Shown here: piece by piece, positions 18,842-27,462 of the stretch
Layout: every line of letters begins with the position of its first letter
Position numbering within the stretch: the stretch's first letter is position 1
Source: Patiriisocius marinistellae
GTDB taxonomy: Bacteria; Bacteroidota; Bacteroidia; Flavobacteriales; Flavobacteriaceae
DNA length: 64,000 nt
Assembly (NCBI RefSeq): GCF_009014635.1
Contig: NZ_BKCF01000001.1
Location: 620,001-684,000 of the forward strand
Direction of reading: 5' to 3'
Made by a program: the position numbers and the translations under genes
The notes under the pieces: generated by a model
The model's input: only the letters and a program-made list of their open reading frames with translations
Databases searched by the model: none
What the model was told of the DNA's origin: nothing

Positions 18842-20194
18842 ATGGGAAAAGAGCACTACGATGTATTTGTAATAGGAACTGGAACTGCCGGAAAAGGTGT
18901 AGCAAAAGATTGTGCTGCAGCAGGAATGAAGGTTGCAATCGCAGACAATAGAGAATATGGTGGCACATGTCCCAATCGTGGTTGTGACCCAAAAAAAGTT
19001 TTAGTTGGCGCTACGGAAATTATACAACTGGCACATAATTTAAAAGGAAAAGGCATTGTAGAGGTGCCAAAAATAAATTGGGCAGACCTCCAAAAATTTA
19101 AACTGAATTTTACTGATGCCATTCCTGCTGCCACAGAAAAAGATTTAGAAAAAGCAGGAATTGAAATGTATCATCAATCACCAAAATTTATTGATGAAAA
19201 CACACTTTCGGTAGAGGGTAAAACAGTTACCGCAGACAAGATTGTAATTGCTACAGGAATGCACCCAATGGAGTTAAAAATTAGTGGAAGAGAACATCTT
19301 TTAAAAAGTGAGGATTTTCTTGAATTAGAAACCTTACCTGATGAAATAATTTTTGTAGGTGCCGGATATATAGGGATGGAATTTGCACATATAGCAGCAA
19401 GATGCGGAAGTAAAGTAACAATTGTAGAACGCGGAAATCGACCTTTAAATCCATTTGATGAAGATATTGTATCGCATCTTACAAAAGCTTCAGAATCATT
19501 GGGTATTAACTTTATTTTTAATGCCGAAGTTACTGATGTTGAATTGTTACAAAAAAATTACCGCGTCTCATTTCAGAAAAACGGTAATACAGAAACCATA
19601 AAGGCTAAAGCAGTTTTTAATACAGCTGGGCGGGTGCCATCAATTGAAGCATTAGAGCTTGAAAACGGTAACGTAGCATTTGAAAAGAAAGGGATTTCTG
19701 TTAATGAGTTTTTACAGAGTACGACCAATAAAAATGTGTATGCTTGTGGAGATGTTTCGGCAAGTGGAAGTTTGCCTTTAACACCAGTTTCTTCTCAAGA
19801 ATCAAGAGTAGTTTCCACAAATATTTTAAAGAAAAATATACTTAAAATGGATTTTCCGCCGGTGCCTTCGGTTGTATTTACACTTCCTCAAATTGCAAGT
19901 ATAGGTCTTACTGAAGATCAAGCTAGAAAAGAAGGGTTTGATTTTAAAGTTGAGTATAAAAGTGTGCCTAAATGGTTTAATGCCAAAAGGATAAATGATG
20001 ATACTTATGCGTACAAAACAATTGTTGATAAAAAACGCAACCTTATTTTAGGGGCACATATTACAGGTGCAAATGCAGGCGAAATGATAAACCTTTTTGT
20101 TCTTGCTATGTGTGGAAAATTACAACCAGATGATCTTAAACAAATGATATTTGCATACCCAACGTGGGGTAATGATATTAAAGGGATGGTTTAA
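18842..20194 (+). CDS. FAD-dependent pyridine nucleotide-disulfide oxidoreductase
   Basis: A 450-residue flavoprotein of the glutathione reductase/lipoamide dehydrogenase family. Residues 11-17 give the FAD-binding GTGTAGKG, and the redox pair is Cys43-Pro-Asn-Arg-Gly-Cys48. The NAD(P)-binding motif is VGAGYIGMEFAHIA near 180, and the second FAD motif is VYACGDV near 305. The start is set at the ATG before GKEHYDVFVIG; a longer frame from 18779 uses TTG and adds residues that do not fit the fold. Odd point: the C-terminal catalytic segment, usually His-x-His-Pro-Thr-x-x-Glu, reads FAYPTWGND here, so the general-acid His and its Glu partner are absent. The enzyme may therefore reduce a non-disulfide substrate or a quinone. 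Confidence 0.9.
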   Translation: MGKEHYDVFVIGTGTAGKGVAKDCAAAGMKVAIADNREYGGTCPNRGCDPKKVLVGATEIIQLAHNLKGKGIVEVPKINWADLQKFKLNFTDAIPAATEKDLEKAGIEMYHQSPKFIDENTLSVEGKTVTADKIVIATGMHPMELKISGREHLLKSEDFLELETLPDEIIFVGAGYIGMEFAHIAARCGSKVTIVERGNRPLNPFDEDIVSHLTKASESLGINFIFNAEVTDVELLQKNYRVSFQKNGNTETIKAKAVFNTAGRVPSIEALELENGNVAFEKKGISVNEFLQSTTNKNVYACGDVSASGSLPLTPVSSQESRVVSTNILKKNILKMDFPPVPSVVFTLPQIASIGLTEDQARKEGFDFKVEYKSVPKWFNAKRINDDTYAYKTIVDKKRNLILGAHITGANAGEMINLFVLAMCGKLQPDDLKQMIFAYPTWGNDIKGMV

Positions 20195-20204
20195 AATAGA
20201 TGTA

Positions 20205-21005
20205 TTATTTGCCCTTAAAATACTCAATACATTTTTTTGCAGGATTTGTATTTTTATTTTTTAATGCATGAATACTACTGCTTAGGATTAAAACTCCAGC
20301 GCATGTGTAAGCAACTATTTTAATAATTTCATAACTTTCCGTATTAGCTACTCCTATTGCAATTAATGCCCATGCACCTACGAGTGCAAACTCGCGCATA
20401 TTACGTTTCCAAGTTACGATTAGATTGATGGATGTTGCTATACCTATTAGCAATAGGGTCCACATTTCTGCAGCAATCCCAAATCCATTCCAATCGATTT
20501 TAACTAAATATACTGTTACATTTGCGATGCAAGCCACTGTTAACCAACCACTATAAATAACAAATGGCCACCACAAAAAAGCGATTACCGAGATGGGTTT
20601 GTCATCTAATTCCATGCGGTTGCGAAGTATTATTTGAAGTAAACAAAAAAGCATAAAGAAAATTATAAATGTTGAGGTTAATATCATATCGCTTACAAAA
20701 AGGTAGCACCAAGCGCTGTTTGCGATACAACTTAAAATAAACCAAAATCCTGTTTGCTCAATAAATTTATCATCACGCACATTTACAAAAAGGCTTCGTG
20801 ATTGATAGATTACAAAACCCAATAATAGCATATAAATTAAGCCCCAGATAGAAAATGCGTAACCAGCGGGTGTAAAAAGCGTGGTATATTTTGCACTCAT
20901 GTCTGCTTGAGTGGTGTCATTAAAAACCCCTGCTGCAGAAGCATAATTAAAATATATAGTAATGATAAAGGCTATAATATTTCCTATTTGTAATGTTTTT
21001 TTCAT
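20205..21005 (-). CDS. TspO/MBR-related membrane protein
   Basis: A 266-residue integral membrane protein with about seven to eight hydrophobic helices. The first 75 residues (NYASAAGVFNDTT, then FTPAGYAFSIWGLIYMLL) match the tryptophan-rich sensory protein/TspO family as represented in Flavobacteria, which is longer than the five-helix TspO. Trp-rich positions recur (NSAWCYLF, FLWWPFVIYSGW). Known TspO proteins bind porphyrins and cholesterol-like ligands, but I cannot assign a ligand here. It converges on the disulfide reductase gene with a 10-base gap and lies 19 bases downstream of the DNA-repair operon, so it may be read through from it. Confidence 0.8.
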   Translation of the reverse strand: MKKTLQIGNIIAFIITIYFNYASAAGVFNDTTQADMSAKYTTLFTPAGYAFSIWGLIYMLLLGFVIYQSRSLFVNVRDDKFIEQTGFWFILSCIANSAWCYLFVSDMILTSTFIIFFMLFCLLQIILRNRMELDDKPISVIAFLWWPFVIYSGWLTVACIANVTVYLVKIDWNGFGIAAEMWTLLLIGIATSINLIVTWKRNMREFALVGAWALIAIGVANTESYEIIKIVAYTCAGVLILSSSIHALKNKNTNPAKKCIEYFKGK

Positions 21006-21024
21006 GTTGTTTTTTTATAACTGA

Positions 21025-21654
21025 TTAAGATACAGAAACTACTTCTCCATCTACTAAGACAAATATTTCATCGTCCTTTGTTGGTTCTAAAATGTATTTA
21101 CCTGTGAAATTTCCGAAAGCAGGAAAAATAAGTTGATTTTTGGTTTTAAAAAAGCATGCAAATTTCATTGTCTGTCTTCCCAGTCCTTGCATTCTTACTC
21201 CGGGATGAATATGTCCACAAAAATTAAAAAATGCATCTCGTTTTGTGGGATGGTGTGTAAGCAAAAAAGAATCGATAATAAGTTCGTCTTCAATTTGTAC
21301 TCCTAAATCTTTGAAAAGGTATTTAGGAATGACATCGTGATTGCCATTAACTAAAATAATTTGTGCATTTGTATATTGCGTCCAACTTGCAAAATCTTCC
21401 CATTCAGTATTTAATTTACTATGAAATAAATCTCCTAAGAAACATATGTTTTTAGGTCGAAACTCATCTACAGTATTAGTGAGTCTTTCTAAATTTTCAT
21501 GGGCAACATGCGCAGGAATTGCAGCACCATGTTTTCTGAAATGTGCCACCTTTCCTAAATGTACATCTGCAATTAATAACATAGACTGTTCCTGCCAGAA
21601 AATAGCACCACTTTTGTGCAGATCAAATGTATTATTATGAATCTTAACAACCAC
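21025..21654 (-). CDS. pdeM: Ligase-associated DNA repair endonuclease/phosphoesterase PdeM
   Basis: A 209-residue calcineurin-like metallophosphoesterase, the phosphodiesterase member of the ligase-associated four-gene set. Metal-binding motifs are visible in order: LLIADVHLGK (D-x-H), CFLGDLFHS (G-D), LVNGNHDVIP (G-N-H-D), TH-H in LLTHHPTK and GHIHPG (G-H-x-H). The start is GTG at 21654, overlapping the helicase stop by one base (TAGTG), so translation is coupled. It is the last gene of the operon. Confidence 0.92.
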   Translation of the reverse strand: MVVKIHNNTFDLHKSGAIFWQEQSMLLIADVHLGKVAHFRKHGAAIPAHVAHENLERLTNTVDEFRPKNICFLGDLFHSKLNTEWEDFASWTQYTNAQIILVNGNHDVIPKYLFKDLGVQIEDELIIDSFLLTHHPTKRDAFFNFCGHIHPGVRMQGLGRQTMKFACFFKTKNQLIFPAFGNFTGKYILEPTKDDEIFVLVDGEVVSVS

Positions 21655-24158
21655 TATTTCATCAATTTTAAAGTCATACGTTTAATTCTATCTTTCAATT
21701 TTTCTGAAGAAAGTTTTTCTCGCAATCTATCTGTTATAATGGGAAAACTAAACGGGGTGGCGTCTTCGCATTGTTTCCAAACAATGGTTTGTTTAGCAAT
21801 TCTTTCAAGTGCTAATTGTAAACGGCCCTCTTCCATTTCATGTTCAAAAGTTTCTCTAAAAGCCTGCTGGTATAATAAATTATCTGGTTCATAATCTCTA
21901 AACACATCAAACAACAATTGCGAGTTACTTTGTAGATGTTTAGTTTTTATTTGTTTACTTGGATACCCTGTAAAAACCATCCCGCTAATTACTGCAATAT
22001 CTCTAAATTTTCTTCTTGCGAGCTCTGTACTATTTAAACTTTTTTGAAGATCGTCAAATAAATATTCAGTACTAAAAAGATTGTTGTCAATTACATTTTG
22101 AATGTCTAATGGCTGGTCGCTTAAAAGTTCAAAACCATAGTCATTGTAGGCAAGTGAAAATGTTATGGGACTTAATAAACTTATTCTATATGCTAATAAT
22201 CCCCCCATAGCCATATGGACAAAGCGACCTTCGAAAGGATAAAACACATTGTGATACCCTTCTCTGGTTTTAAAAGTTTCTATTAAAAACTCATTATTCC
22301 CTGGTACAATACTTTCTAATTCTTGGCGGTCAAAAATATCACTGAGTGCTTTTAATTCTGGTGTGTTACGTTTATGGTCTGCTTCGCTTTGTAATTCGTT
22401 TCTTAAAATTTCACTCATTTGCGAAGATAGCGCCATTCTACCTCCCATAAAACTCACAATATTTCTTGTTTTTTTAGAGCTGCGGCGCACTTGTGCAGCC
22501 ATGTTTCGTAATCGCACTAATTCTAACGTTCTTCCAGCAAACACAAATGTGTCACCGGGTTTCATTTTGCCAATAAAGAACTCTTCAATTGTCCCTATAA
22601 AACCTCCAGAAACATATTTAACCTGTACCATCGCATCACTCACTATTGTGCCAATTGATAATCTGTGCATCATCGCCGTTTGCCTACTATCAACATAAAA
22701 CCTACCGTCATCATCAACTAAAACTCTTTTGTATTCATCATAGGCTTGGAGGCTTTGACTGCCCAGTGTTATAAAATTTAGACACCATTGCCATTGCTCT
22801 TCAGTGATGCCTTGAAAACAAAACGTAGCCTTAATTTCTGGAAATATTTTCTTCGGAAAAAAGCCATCGCTCACTGCTAATGTTACCAAGTACTGTATTA
22901 AAACATCAAAACTTAACAAATATGGAATTCTATCTTCCATTACTTCTCCCTTCACCGCTTTTTTTAAAGCCGAAGCTTCAATCAACTCCATAGCATGTGT
23001 AGGTAAAAAATGTATTACCGAAGGTTCACCTGGACGGTGGTTACTGCGTCCAGCACGTTGTAAAAACTTTGCAATCCCTTTAGGTCCGCCTATTTGTATA
23101 ATAGTTTCTACTGGTGCAAAATCAACACCTAAATCCAAACTTGATGTGGCAACAACAGCTTTTAAAGATTCATTTCTAATAGCTTGTTCTACCCACAAAC
23201 GTGTTTCTTTATTAATACTTCCGTGGTGCATTGCTATCTCTCCAGCAAACTCTGGATATTTTTCAAGTATTTTTTGAAACCAAATTTCGCATTGACTTCT
23301 CGTATTTGTGAAAATTATTGTGGTCTTGCTCTTATTTAGGATAGGTATAATTTGATCAAGAAGGTGCAATCCTAAATGTCCTCGCCAAGGAAATGTTTCC
23401 ATTTTTTTAGGAATAATAGACTTAACAACAATTTTCTTTTTGAGATTGGCTTTAATTAATATTGAATTTGCACTGCCTTCAAAATCTTTTATTTCATTGT
23501 CTTTGACTGCACTTAGGCTGTTATCATTGCTGGCACCTAACAATACATCTTGAGCTTGCTCAAGATTTCCAATAGTTGCCGAAATCCCCCAGATTCTCAT
23601 TTGAGGTGATACAGTTTTTAAACGTGAAAGTGCCAGTTCCATTTGTACACCACGTTTGCTTCCCAATAATTCGTGCCATTCATCAACAACAACGGCTGTT
23701 AAGGTTTTAAAAATCTTATCATACCCCTTTGAAGCAAGTAATAGCATTAAACTCTCTGGAGTTGTGATGAGCAAATCTGGCATATTTTTTTTTTGCTTTG
23801 CACGTTCACTTTGGCTTGTATCCCCCGTGCGAATCCCTACGGTCATACCAGTTTCTAAATCATCTGCAAAACGTTGTGCGGCTTGTTTAATCTCAACCGA
23901 AAGTGCTCGCAGTGGAGTTATCCAGATTGCCTTTATCCCTTTAGTGTGTTTTGTTTTATAGTCAGGATTGTCTTTAATGTATTGTAGTACAATAGGTGTC
24001 CACAACGCATAGGTTTTACCGCTTCCTGTAGGAGCATTTAATAAGCCATTTTTGCCATCAAGAAATGCATTCCATGTTTTCTTCTGAAAAGGGAAAGGTT
24101 TCCAGCCTTTAGTTTCAAACCAAGAATCTGCTATAGAAGTAAGCTGAGAATTTTTCAT
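21654..24158 (-). CDS. Ligase-associated DEXH-box DNA helicase (Lhr-Core type)
   Basis: An 834-residue superfamily 2 helicase. Walker A is NAPTGSGKTYALW near residue 40; the DEXH motif appears as VVVDEWHELLG; motif III is SATIG; motif VI is LQRAGRSNHRPGE. The C-terminal half (about 400-834) is the winged-helix plus Lhr-core region typical of this set. In Pseudomonas the homologous Lhr-Core protein is a 3'-to-5' DNA-dependent helicase encoded with the ligase, exonuclease and phosphoesterase. The start overlaps the ligase stop by four bases (ATGA). A near-copy of the dispersed motif (CTTCGGAAA) is at 22851-22859. Confidence 0.95.
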   Translation of the reverse strand: MKNSQLTSIADSWFETKGWKPFPFQKKTWNAFLDGKNGLLNAPTGSGKTYALWTPIVLQYIKDNPDYKTKHTKGIKAIWITPLRALSVEIKQAAQRFADDLETGMTVGIRTGDTSQSERAKQKKNMPDLLITTPESLMLLLASKGYDKIFKTLTAVVVDEWHELLGSKRGVQMELALSRLKTVSPQMRIWGISATIGNLEQAQDVLLGASNDNSLSAVKDNEIKDFEGSANSILIKANLKKKIVVKSIIPKKMETFPWRGHLGLHLLDQIIPILNKSKTTIIFTNTRSQCEIWFQKILEKYPEFAGEIAMHHGSINKETRLWVEQAIRNESLKAVVATSSLDLGVDFAPVETIIQIGGPKGIAKFLQRAGRSNHRPGEPSVIHFLPTHAMELIEASALKKAVKGEVMEDRIPYLLSFDVLIQYLVTLAVSDGFFPKKIFPEIKATFCFQGITEEQWQWCLNFITLGSQSLQAYDEYKRVLVDDDGRFYVDSRQTAMMHRLSIGTIVSDAMVQVKYVSGGFIGTIEEFFIGKMKPGDTFVFAGRTLELVRLRNMAAQVRRSSKKTRNIVSFMGGRMALSSQMSEILRNELQSEADHKRNTPELKALSDIFDRQELESIVPGNNEFLIETFKTREGYHNVFYPFEGRFVHMAMGGLLAYRISLLSPITFSLAYNDYGFELLSDQPLDIQNVIDNNLFSTEYLFDDLQKSLNSTELARRKFRDIAVISGMVFTGYPSKQIKTKHLQSNSQLLFDVFRDYEPDNLLYQQAFRETFEHEMEEGRLQLALERIAKQTIVWKQCEDATPFSFPIITDRLREKLSSEKLKDRIKRMTLKLMK

Positions 24159-25753
24159 TTAGGTATCATCGCTTTTAAATCCTCAAGCGTATTTGCTTCC
24201 TCCATAGGCTTGTCTTGTCGCCATCTTAAAATTCTAGGAAATCTTGTAGCGATACCACTTTTATGCCTGCTACTTTCTGCAATTCCTTCAAAGGCTATTT
24301 CAAAAACATGATGTGGTGTCACGCTACGAACCGGACCAAAACGTTCGAGTGTATTTTTCTTAATCCACGCATCTACTTTTCTAAACTCTGCATCTGTTAA
24401 TCCGGAGTATGCTTTTGCAAATGTTACAAGTTCTCCGTCGTTCCATAGCCCAAAGGTGTAATCTGTAAATAAATTTGAACGTCGCCCGTGTCCTCGCATG
24501 GCATACGTTAAAACGGCATCAATTGTAAATGGATCTGTTTTCCATTTCCACCAATCTCCTTTTTTCCTTCCTACTAAATATGGCGAATCTTTACGTTTTA
24601 ACATTAGTCCTTCACTGTGTTTCTCTCTCGAAATTTCGCGTTCTGCAGCTGCATCTTCCCAGTTTTCAAATTTCATAGTAGCGCTGAGGTATAAGCCTAT
24701 TTCATCACAATCACATTCTGAAATTAATTTGTCTAAAATCTTCCTTCTTTCTAAAAAGGGATGTTGTCTAATATCTTTTCCTTCCCATTCAAGAATGTCA
24801 TACGCATTTAAAATAACAGGCGTTTTTTTTAGTAATGCTTTGGAAATATTTTTCCTTCCTATTCTAGTCTGCAACTCATTAAAGTTTCCAATTGTCCCAT
24901 TTCCGAAGGGAAGAATCTCACCATCCAATACAGTTCCATTAGGTATTTTAGAAAGGAAACGTTGAAATTCTGGGTATTTGTCTGTGACTAATTCTTCTCC
25001 TCTTGACCATACAAAGACCTCATCATTTCTAATGATTACTTGACTTCGAATTCCATCCCACTTGTGCTCAAAACTCCAATCATTTATATCGCCTAAGTCA
25101 TTTTGAAAGTTATCTTCAACGGCATAAGCGAGATAGAATGGGTATGGCTTACTGAGGTAATCCTCCTCAATTGTTTCTAAAATTAATTTTGTATAAGTCG
25201 TGGTTAAAGGCGTCCAATCGCCCATAAGTTTATATGCTAGAATATCTTCATCAATGTCTGTAGCTTTTGAAAGTGCCCGAGTCATCAATTTTTGACTGAC
25301 CCCAATGCGGAACCCTCCGGTAATTATCTTGTTAAAAACAAATCGTTCAAAATAATTGAGTTGCATCCAGTTGGTTTGTAAATATTCTTTTTTGTCTTCT
25401 TCTGGAAGTGCTTTGAGGGCGATAATTTCATTGATGTATTGCGTCAATGATTTTGTGCTACTTTCTATATTTTCTTTATTAGGGAGAATTAACGCAATGG
25501 TTTCTGCAAGGTCGCCTACAATGTGATAACTTTCTTCAAATAGCCATAAAGGAACACCACTAATCTCTGTTGCCCATAGCCTTAAAAGAGTTGTGTTTAC
25601 AGGTCGTTTAGGTCTTCTGTGCGATAATATAGCAATAGTCCATAATTTGTCATCGTCGTCTGCACTTTTTAAATATTGAGTGAGTGCTGCGACTTTCTCC
25701 GTAGTTTTATTTGTTGTATCAAGCTTTTTTATGAGTTGTGCAAAATCTTTCAT
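24155..25753 (-). CDS. ATP-dependent DNA ligase (ligase-associated repair set)
   Basis: A 532-residue ATP-dependent DNA ligase of the type linked to cisplatin/DNA-damage response, distinct from the NAD-dependent housekeeping LigA. The adenylated Lys lies in motif I FEHKWDGIRSQ near residue 230, with motif III as LNAYDILEWEGKDIR, motif IV in HSEGLMLKRKDSPY and motif V in WWKWK. The N-terminal 200 residues form the DNA-binding domain. It overlaps the genes on both sides by four bases (ATGA). One exact dispersed 10-mer is at 24899-24908, in a Pro-Phe-Gly-Asn-Gly stretch. Confidence 0.95.
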   Translation of the reverse strand: MKDFAQLIKKLDTTNKTTEKVAALTQYLKSADDDDKLWTIAILSHRRPKRPVNTTLLRLWATEISGVPLWLFEESYHIVGDLAETIALILPNKENIESSTKSLTQYINEIIALKALPEEDKKEYLQTNWMQLNYFERFVFNKIITGGFRIGVSQKLMTRALSKATDIDEDILAYKLMGDWTPLTTTYTKLILETIEEDYLSKPYPFYLAYAVEDNFQNDLGDINDWSFEHKWDGIRSQVIIRNDEVFVWSRGEELVTDKYPEFQRFLSKIPNGTVLDGEILPFGNGTIGNFNELQTRIGRKNISKALLKKTPVILNAYDILEWEGKDIRQHPFLERRKILDKLISECDCDEIGLYLSATMKFENWEDAAAEREISREKHSEGLMLKRKDSPYLVGRKKGDWWKWKTDPFTIDAVLTYAMRGHGRRSNLFTDYTFGLWNDGELVTFAKAYSGLTDAEFRKVDAWIKKNTLERFGPVRSVTPHHVFEIAFEGIAESSRHKSGIATRFPRILRWRQDKPMEEANTLEDLKAMIPK

Positions 25754-26781
25754 GCTTCGTCTTCCTTTTCTTTTTTAGATTCTAATTCGCCTTGTTCTCC
25801 TTCATATTGTGTTTTTTCGGTGCGTGCATCTAGGCCCATTTCTTCGCGGAGATATCTTGAGAAAATATCTGTATACCCATGGGTGGCGATTACTTTTTGT
25901 GCTCCAGTAGCTTTTACAGTTTCTAATAATCCATCCCAATCTGCATGGTCACTGAGGACAAATCCACGGTCGATGGCGCGTCTTCTTCTCGCTCCTCTAA
26001 ATGTCATCCAGCCACTTGCGCTTGCTGTAACATAAGGGACCATTTTGCGTATCCAAGTGCCACCATGGGCACTAGGTGGTGCGATTACAATATTACCAAG
26101 CAATTCTTTTTTTGTGGTCTCCCTTGTAATGCGTATTGTTTGATGGAAATCATAATTTTCTCGCAATACTTGTGTCATATTTTCAATTGCTCCGTGCGTG
26201 TATATCTTTCCAATTGATGGGTCAATGTGTTTTAATAATCGTTGAGCTTTTCCTAAAGAATATCCAAAGATGATGGATGTTTTATTTTCTGTTTGGTTTG
26301 CAGCCCACCAATTATTAATGTCTTCAAAAACTTGTTTTTGAGGCGTCCATTTAAACGCTGGTAACCCAAAAGTACACTCGGTAATAAATGTGTTACATTT
26401 TATTAACTCAAAAGGCTCGGCAATACCATCATTTTCGGTTTTAAAATCTCCTGTGAATACCCAAACTTCTCCTTTGTATTCAACTCTTACTTGGCTTGAA
26501 GCGACAATATGACCGGCTGGGTGTAAACTAAATTTTACGCCATTTATGGTAAATGTTTCGCCCCATTCTTTTCCTGCTACAGTGATGTCTCCCAGTCTGT
26601 GTTTTATGATGGGTACATTGTTATGATGTGTAATATATTGTTTATGTCCCCAACGACTGTGGTCTGCATGCCCATGCGTGATAATACATTTATCGACAGG
26701 CTTCCACGCGTCAATATATACATCTGCTTCTTTGCAATAAATACCTTTAGTATTGAAGATGAGTAATGGGTGTTTTGGCAT
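25750..26781 (-). CDS. Ligase-associated DNA repair exonuclease (metallo-beta-lactamase fold)
   Basis: A 343-residue metallo-beta-lactamase/beta-CASP nuclease. The zinc site is HGHADHSRWG at residues 35-44 (H-x-H-x-D-H), with later ligands in HPAGHI, FTGDFK and FVLSDHADWDGLL. It belongs with the Exo protein of the four-gene set, which resects DNA ends. It is the first gene of the operon; 250 bases separate it from the divergent TerB-like gene, and this gap holds three copies of the dispersed 10-mer. The C-terminus is highly charged (ESKKEKEDEA). Confidence 0.95.
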   Translation of the reverse strand: MPKHPLLIFNTKGIYCKEADVYIDAWKPVDKCIITHGHADHSRWGHKQYITHHNNVPIIKHRLGDITVAGKEWGETFTINGVKFSLHPAGHIVASSQVRVEYKGEVWVFTGDFKTENDGIAEPFELIKCNTFITECTFGLPAFKWTPQKQVFEDINNWWAANQTENKTSIIFGYSLGKAQRLLKHIDPSIGKIYTHGAIENMTQVLRENYDFHQTIRITRETTKKELLGNIVIAPPSAHGGTWIRKMVPYVTASASGWMTFRGARRRRAIDRGFVLSDHADWDGLLETVKATGAQKVIATHGYTDIFSRYLREEMGLDARTEKTQYEGEQGELESKKEKEDEA

Positions 26782-26849
26782 TTTTAATCCTTTTACTATA
26801 AAAATAATACATCCATTTTTTAAAATTTCAGAATTAAGAAAAGTTTAAT

Positions 26850-26992
26850 CTTCGGAAATGTGATAAGCATTTAAAATATGAAGAATGACTAATTACAAAA
26901 CAATGCGAAATCTTTACCGTGTTAAATTTCCGAAGCTAGTTTACTTATGGGTAATAATTTTTTTGCCTTTTTCTAATGCTTTCTTCGGAAAT
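26850..26992. repeat. Cluster of three dispersed 10-mers in alternating orientation
   Basis: Exact copies at 26850-26859 (CTTCGGAAAT), 26926-26935 (ATTTCCGAAG) and 26983-26992 (CTTCGGAAAT) lie in the divergent gap between the repair operon and the TerB-like gene. Adjacent copies are inverted relative to each other, so two alternative 10-bp stems are possible. The last copy sits 15 bases upstream of the -7 box of the TerB-like gene. Confidence 0.75.
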
Positions 26993-27007
26993 ATTTGATA
27001 CTTAAAT

Positions 27008-27015
27008 TATATTTG
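27008..27015 (+). promoter_or_regulatory. Promoter -7 box for TerB-like gene
   Basis: TATATTTG matches the Bacteroidota -7 consensus TAnnTTTG and is 18 bases upstream of the ATG at 27034. The expected -33 position overlaps the dispersed 10-mer at 26983-26992 rather than a TTTG. Confidence 0.5.
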
Positions 27016-27033
27016 CATCAAAATATTTATACT

Positions 27034-27459
27034 ATGTCTTTTACAGGATTATTTGAGAGTGGAGAACACAAGCGTAACTTAGGGCATTTTGCATCTATTG
27101 CAAATATGGCTGCTGTTGATGGTGAGTTGAATGCTGAGGAGGAGAAAATGCTACGTCGTTTTGCTCGTAAGCTTGATATCGATGAGTCTGAATATGAAGA
27201 GGTGTTGAAAAACCCTACAAAATATCCAATCAACCCACCAAATGATGCTGATCGTCGTCTTGAGCGTATGCATGATTTATTTGAGATGATTTTTGCGGAT
27301 CATGAGATTGATGATCATGAGCGTTTTTTAATCGAAAAATATGCTATAGGGTTAGGCTATACTGCTGAGTTAGCTTCTAAATTGATTAAGCGTTCTGTTG
27401 AAATCTATCAAGGTGGACTAGATCTTGATGATTACCGCTATTTACTTAACAGAAAATAG
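27034..27459 (+). CDS. TerB-like (tellurite-resistance/DjlA-N) domain protein
   Basis: A 141-residue helical protein of the TerB-like family, seen as IANMAAVDGELNAEEEKMLRRFARKL followed by a second half-repeat MIFADHEIDDHERFLIEKYAIGLGY. The paired acidic segments (VDGELNAEE and ADHEIDDHE) are the metal-binding sites of TerB-like domains. I start at the ATG before SFTGLFESGEHKRN; the longer frame from 26995 covers the promoter. TerB proteins are linked to stress and envelope sensing; the exact role here is unknown. It is divergent from the DNA-repair operon and converges on the hybrid kinase with a 3-base gap. Confidence 0.85.
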   Translation: MSFTGLFESGEHKRNLGHFASIANMAAVDGELNAEEEKMLRRFARKLDIDESEYEEVLKNPTKYPINPPNDADRRLERMHDLFEMIFADHEIDDHERFLIEKYAIGLGYTAELASKLIKRSVEIYQGGLDLDDYRYLLNRK

Positions 27460-27462
27460 TTG

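Noticed and set aside
11201-27015. The 10-mer as a promoter -33 element
   Set aside because: Only the copies at 11221 and 26983 sit at about the right distance from a -7 box; most copies are inside genes or between convergent genes.
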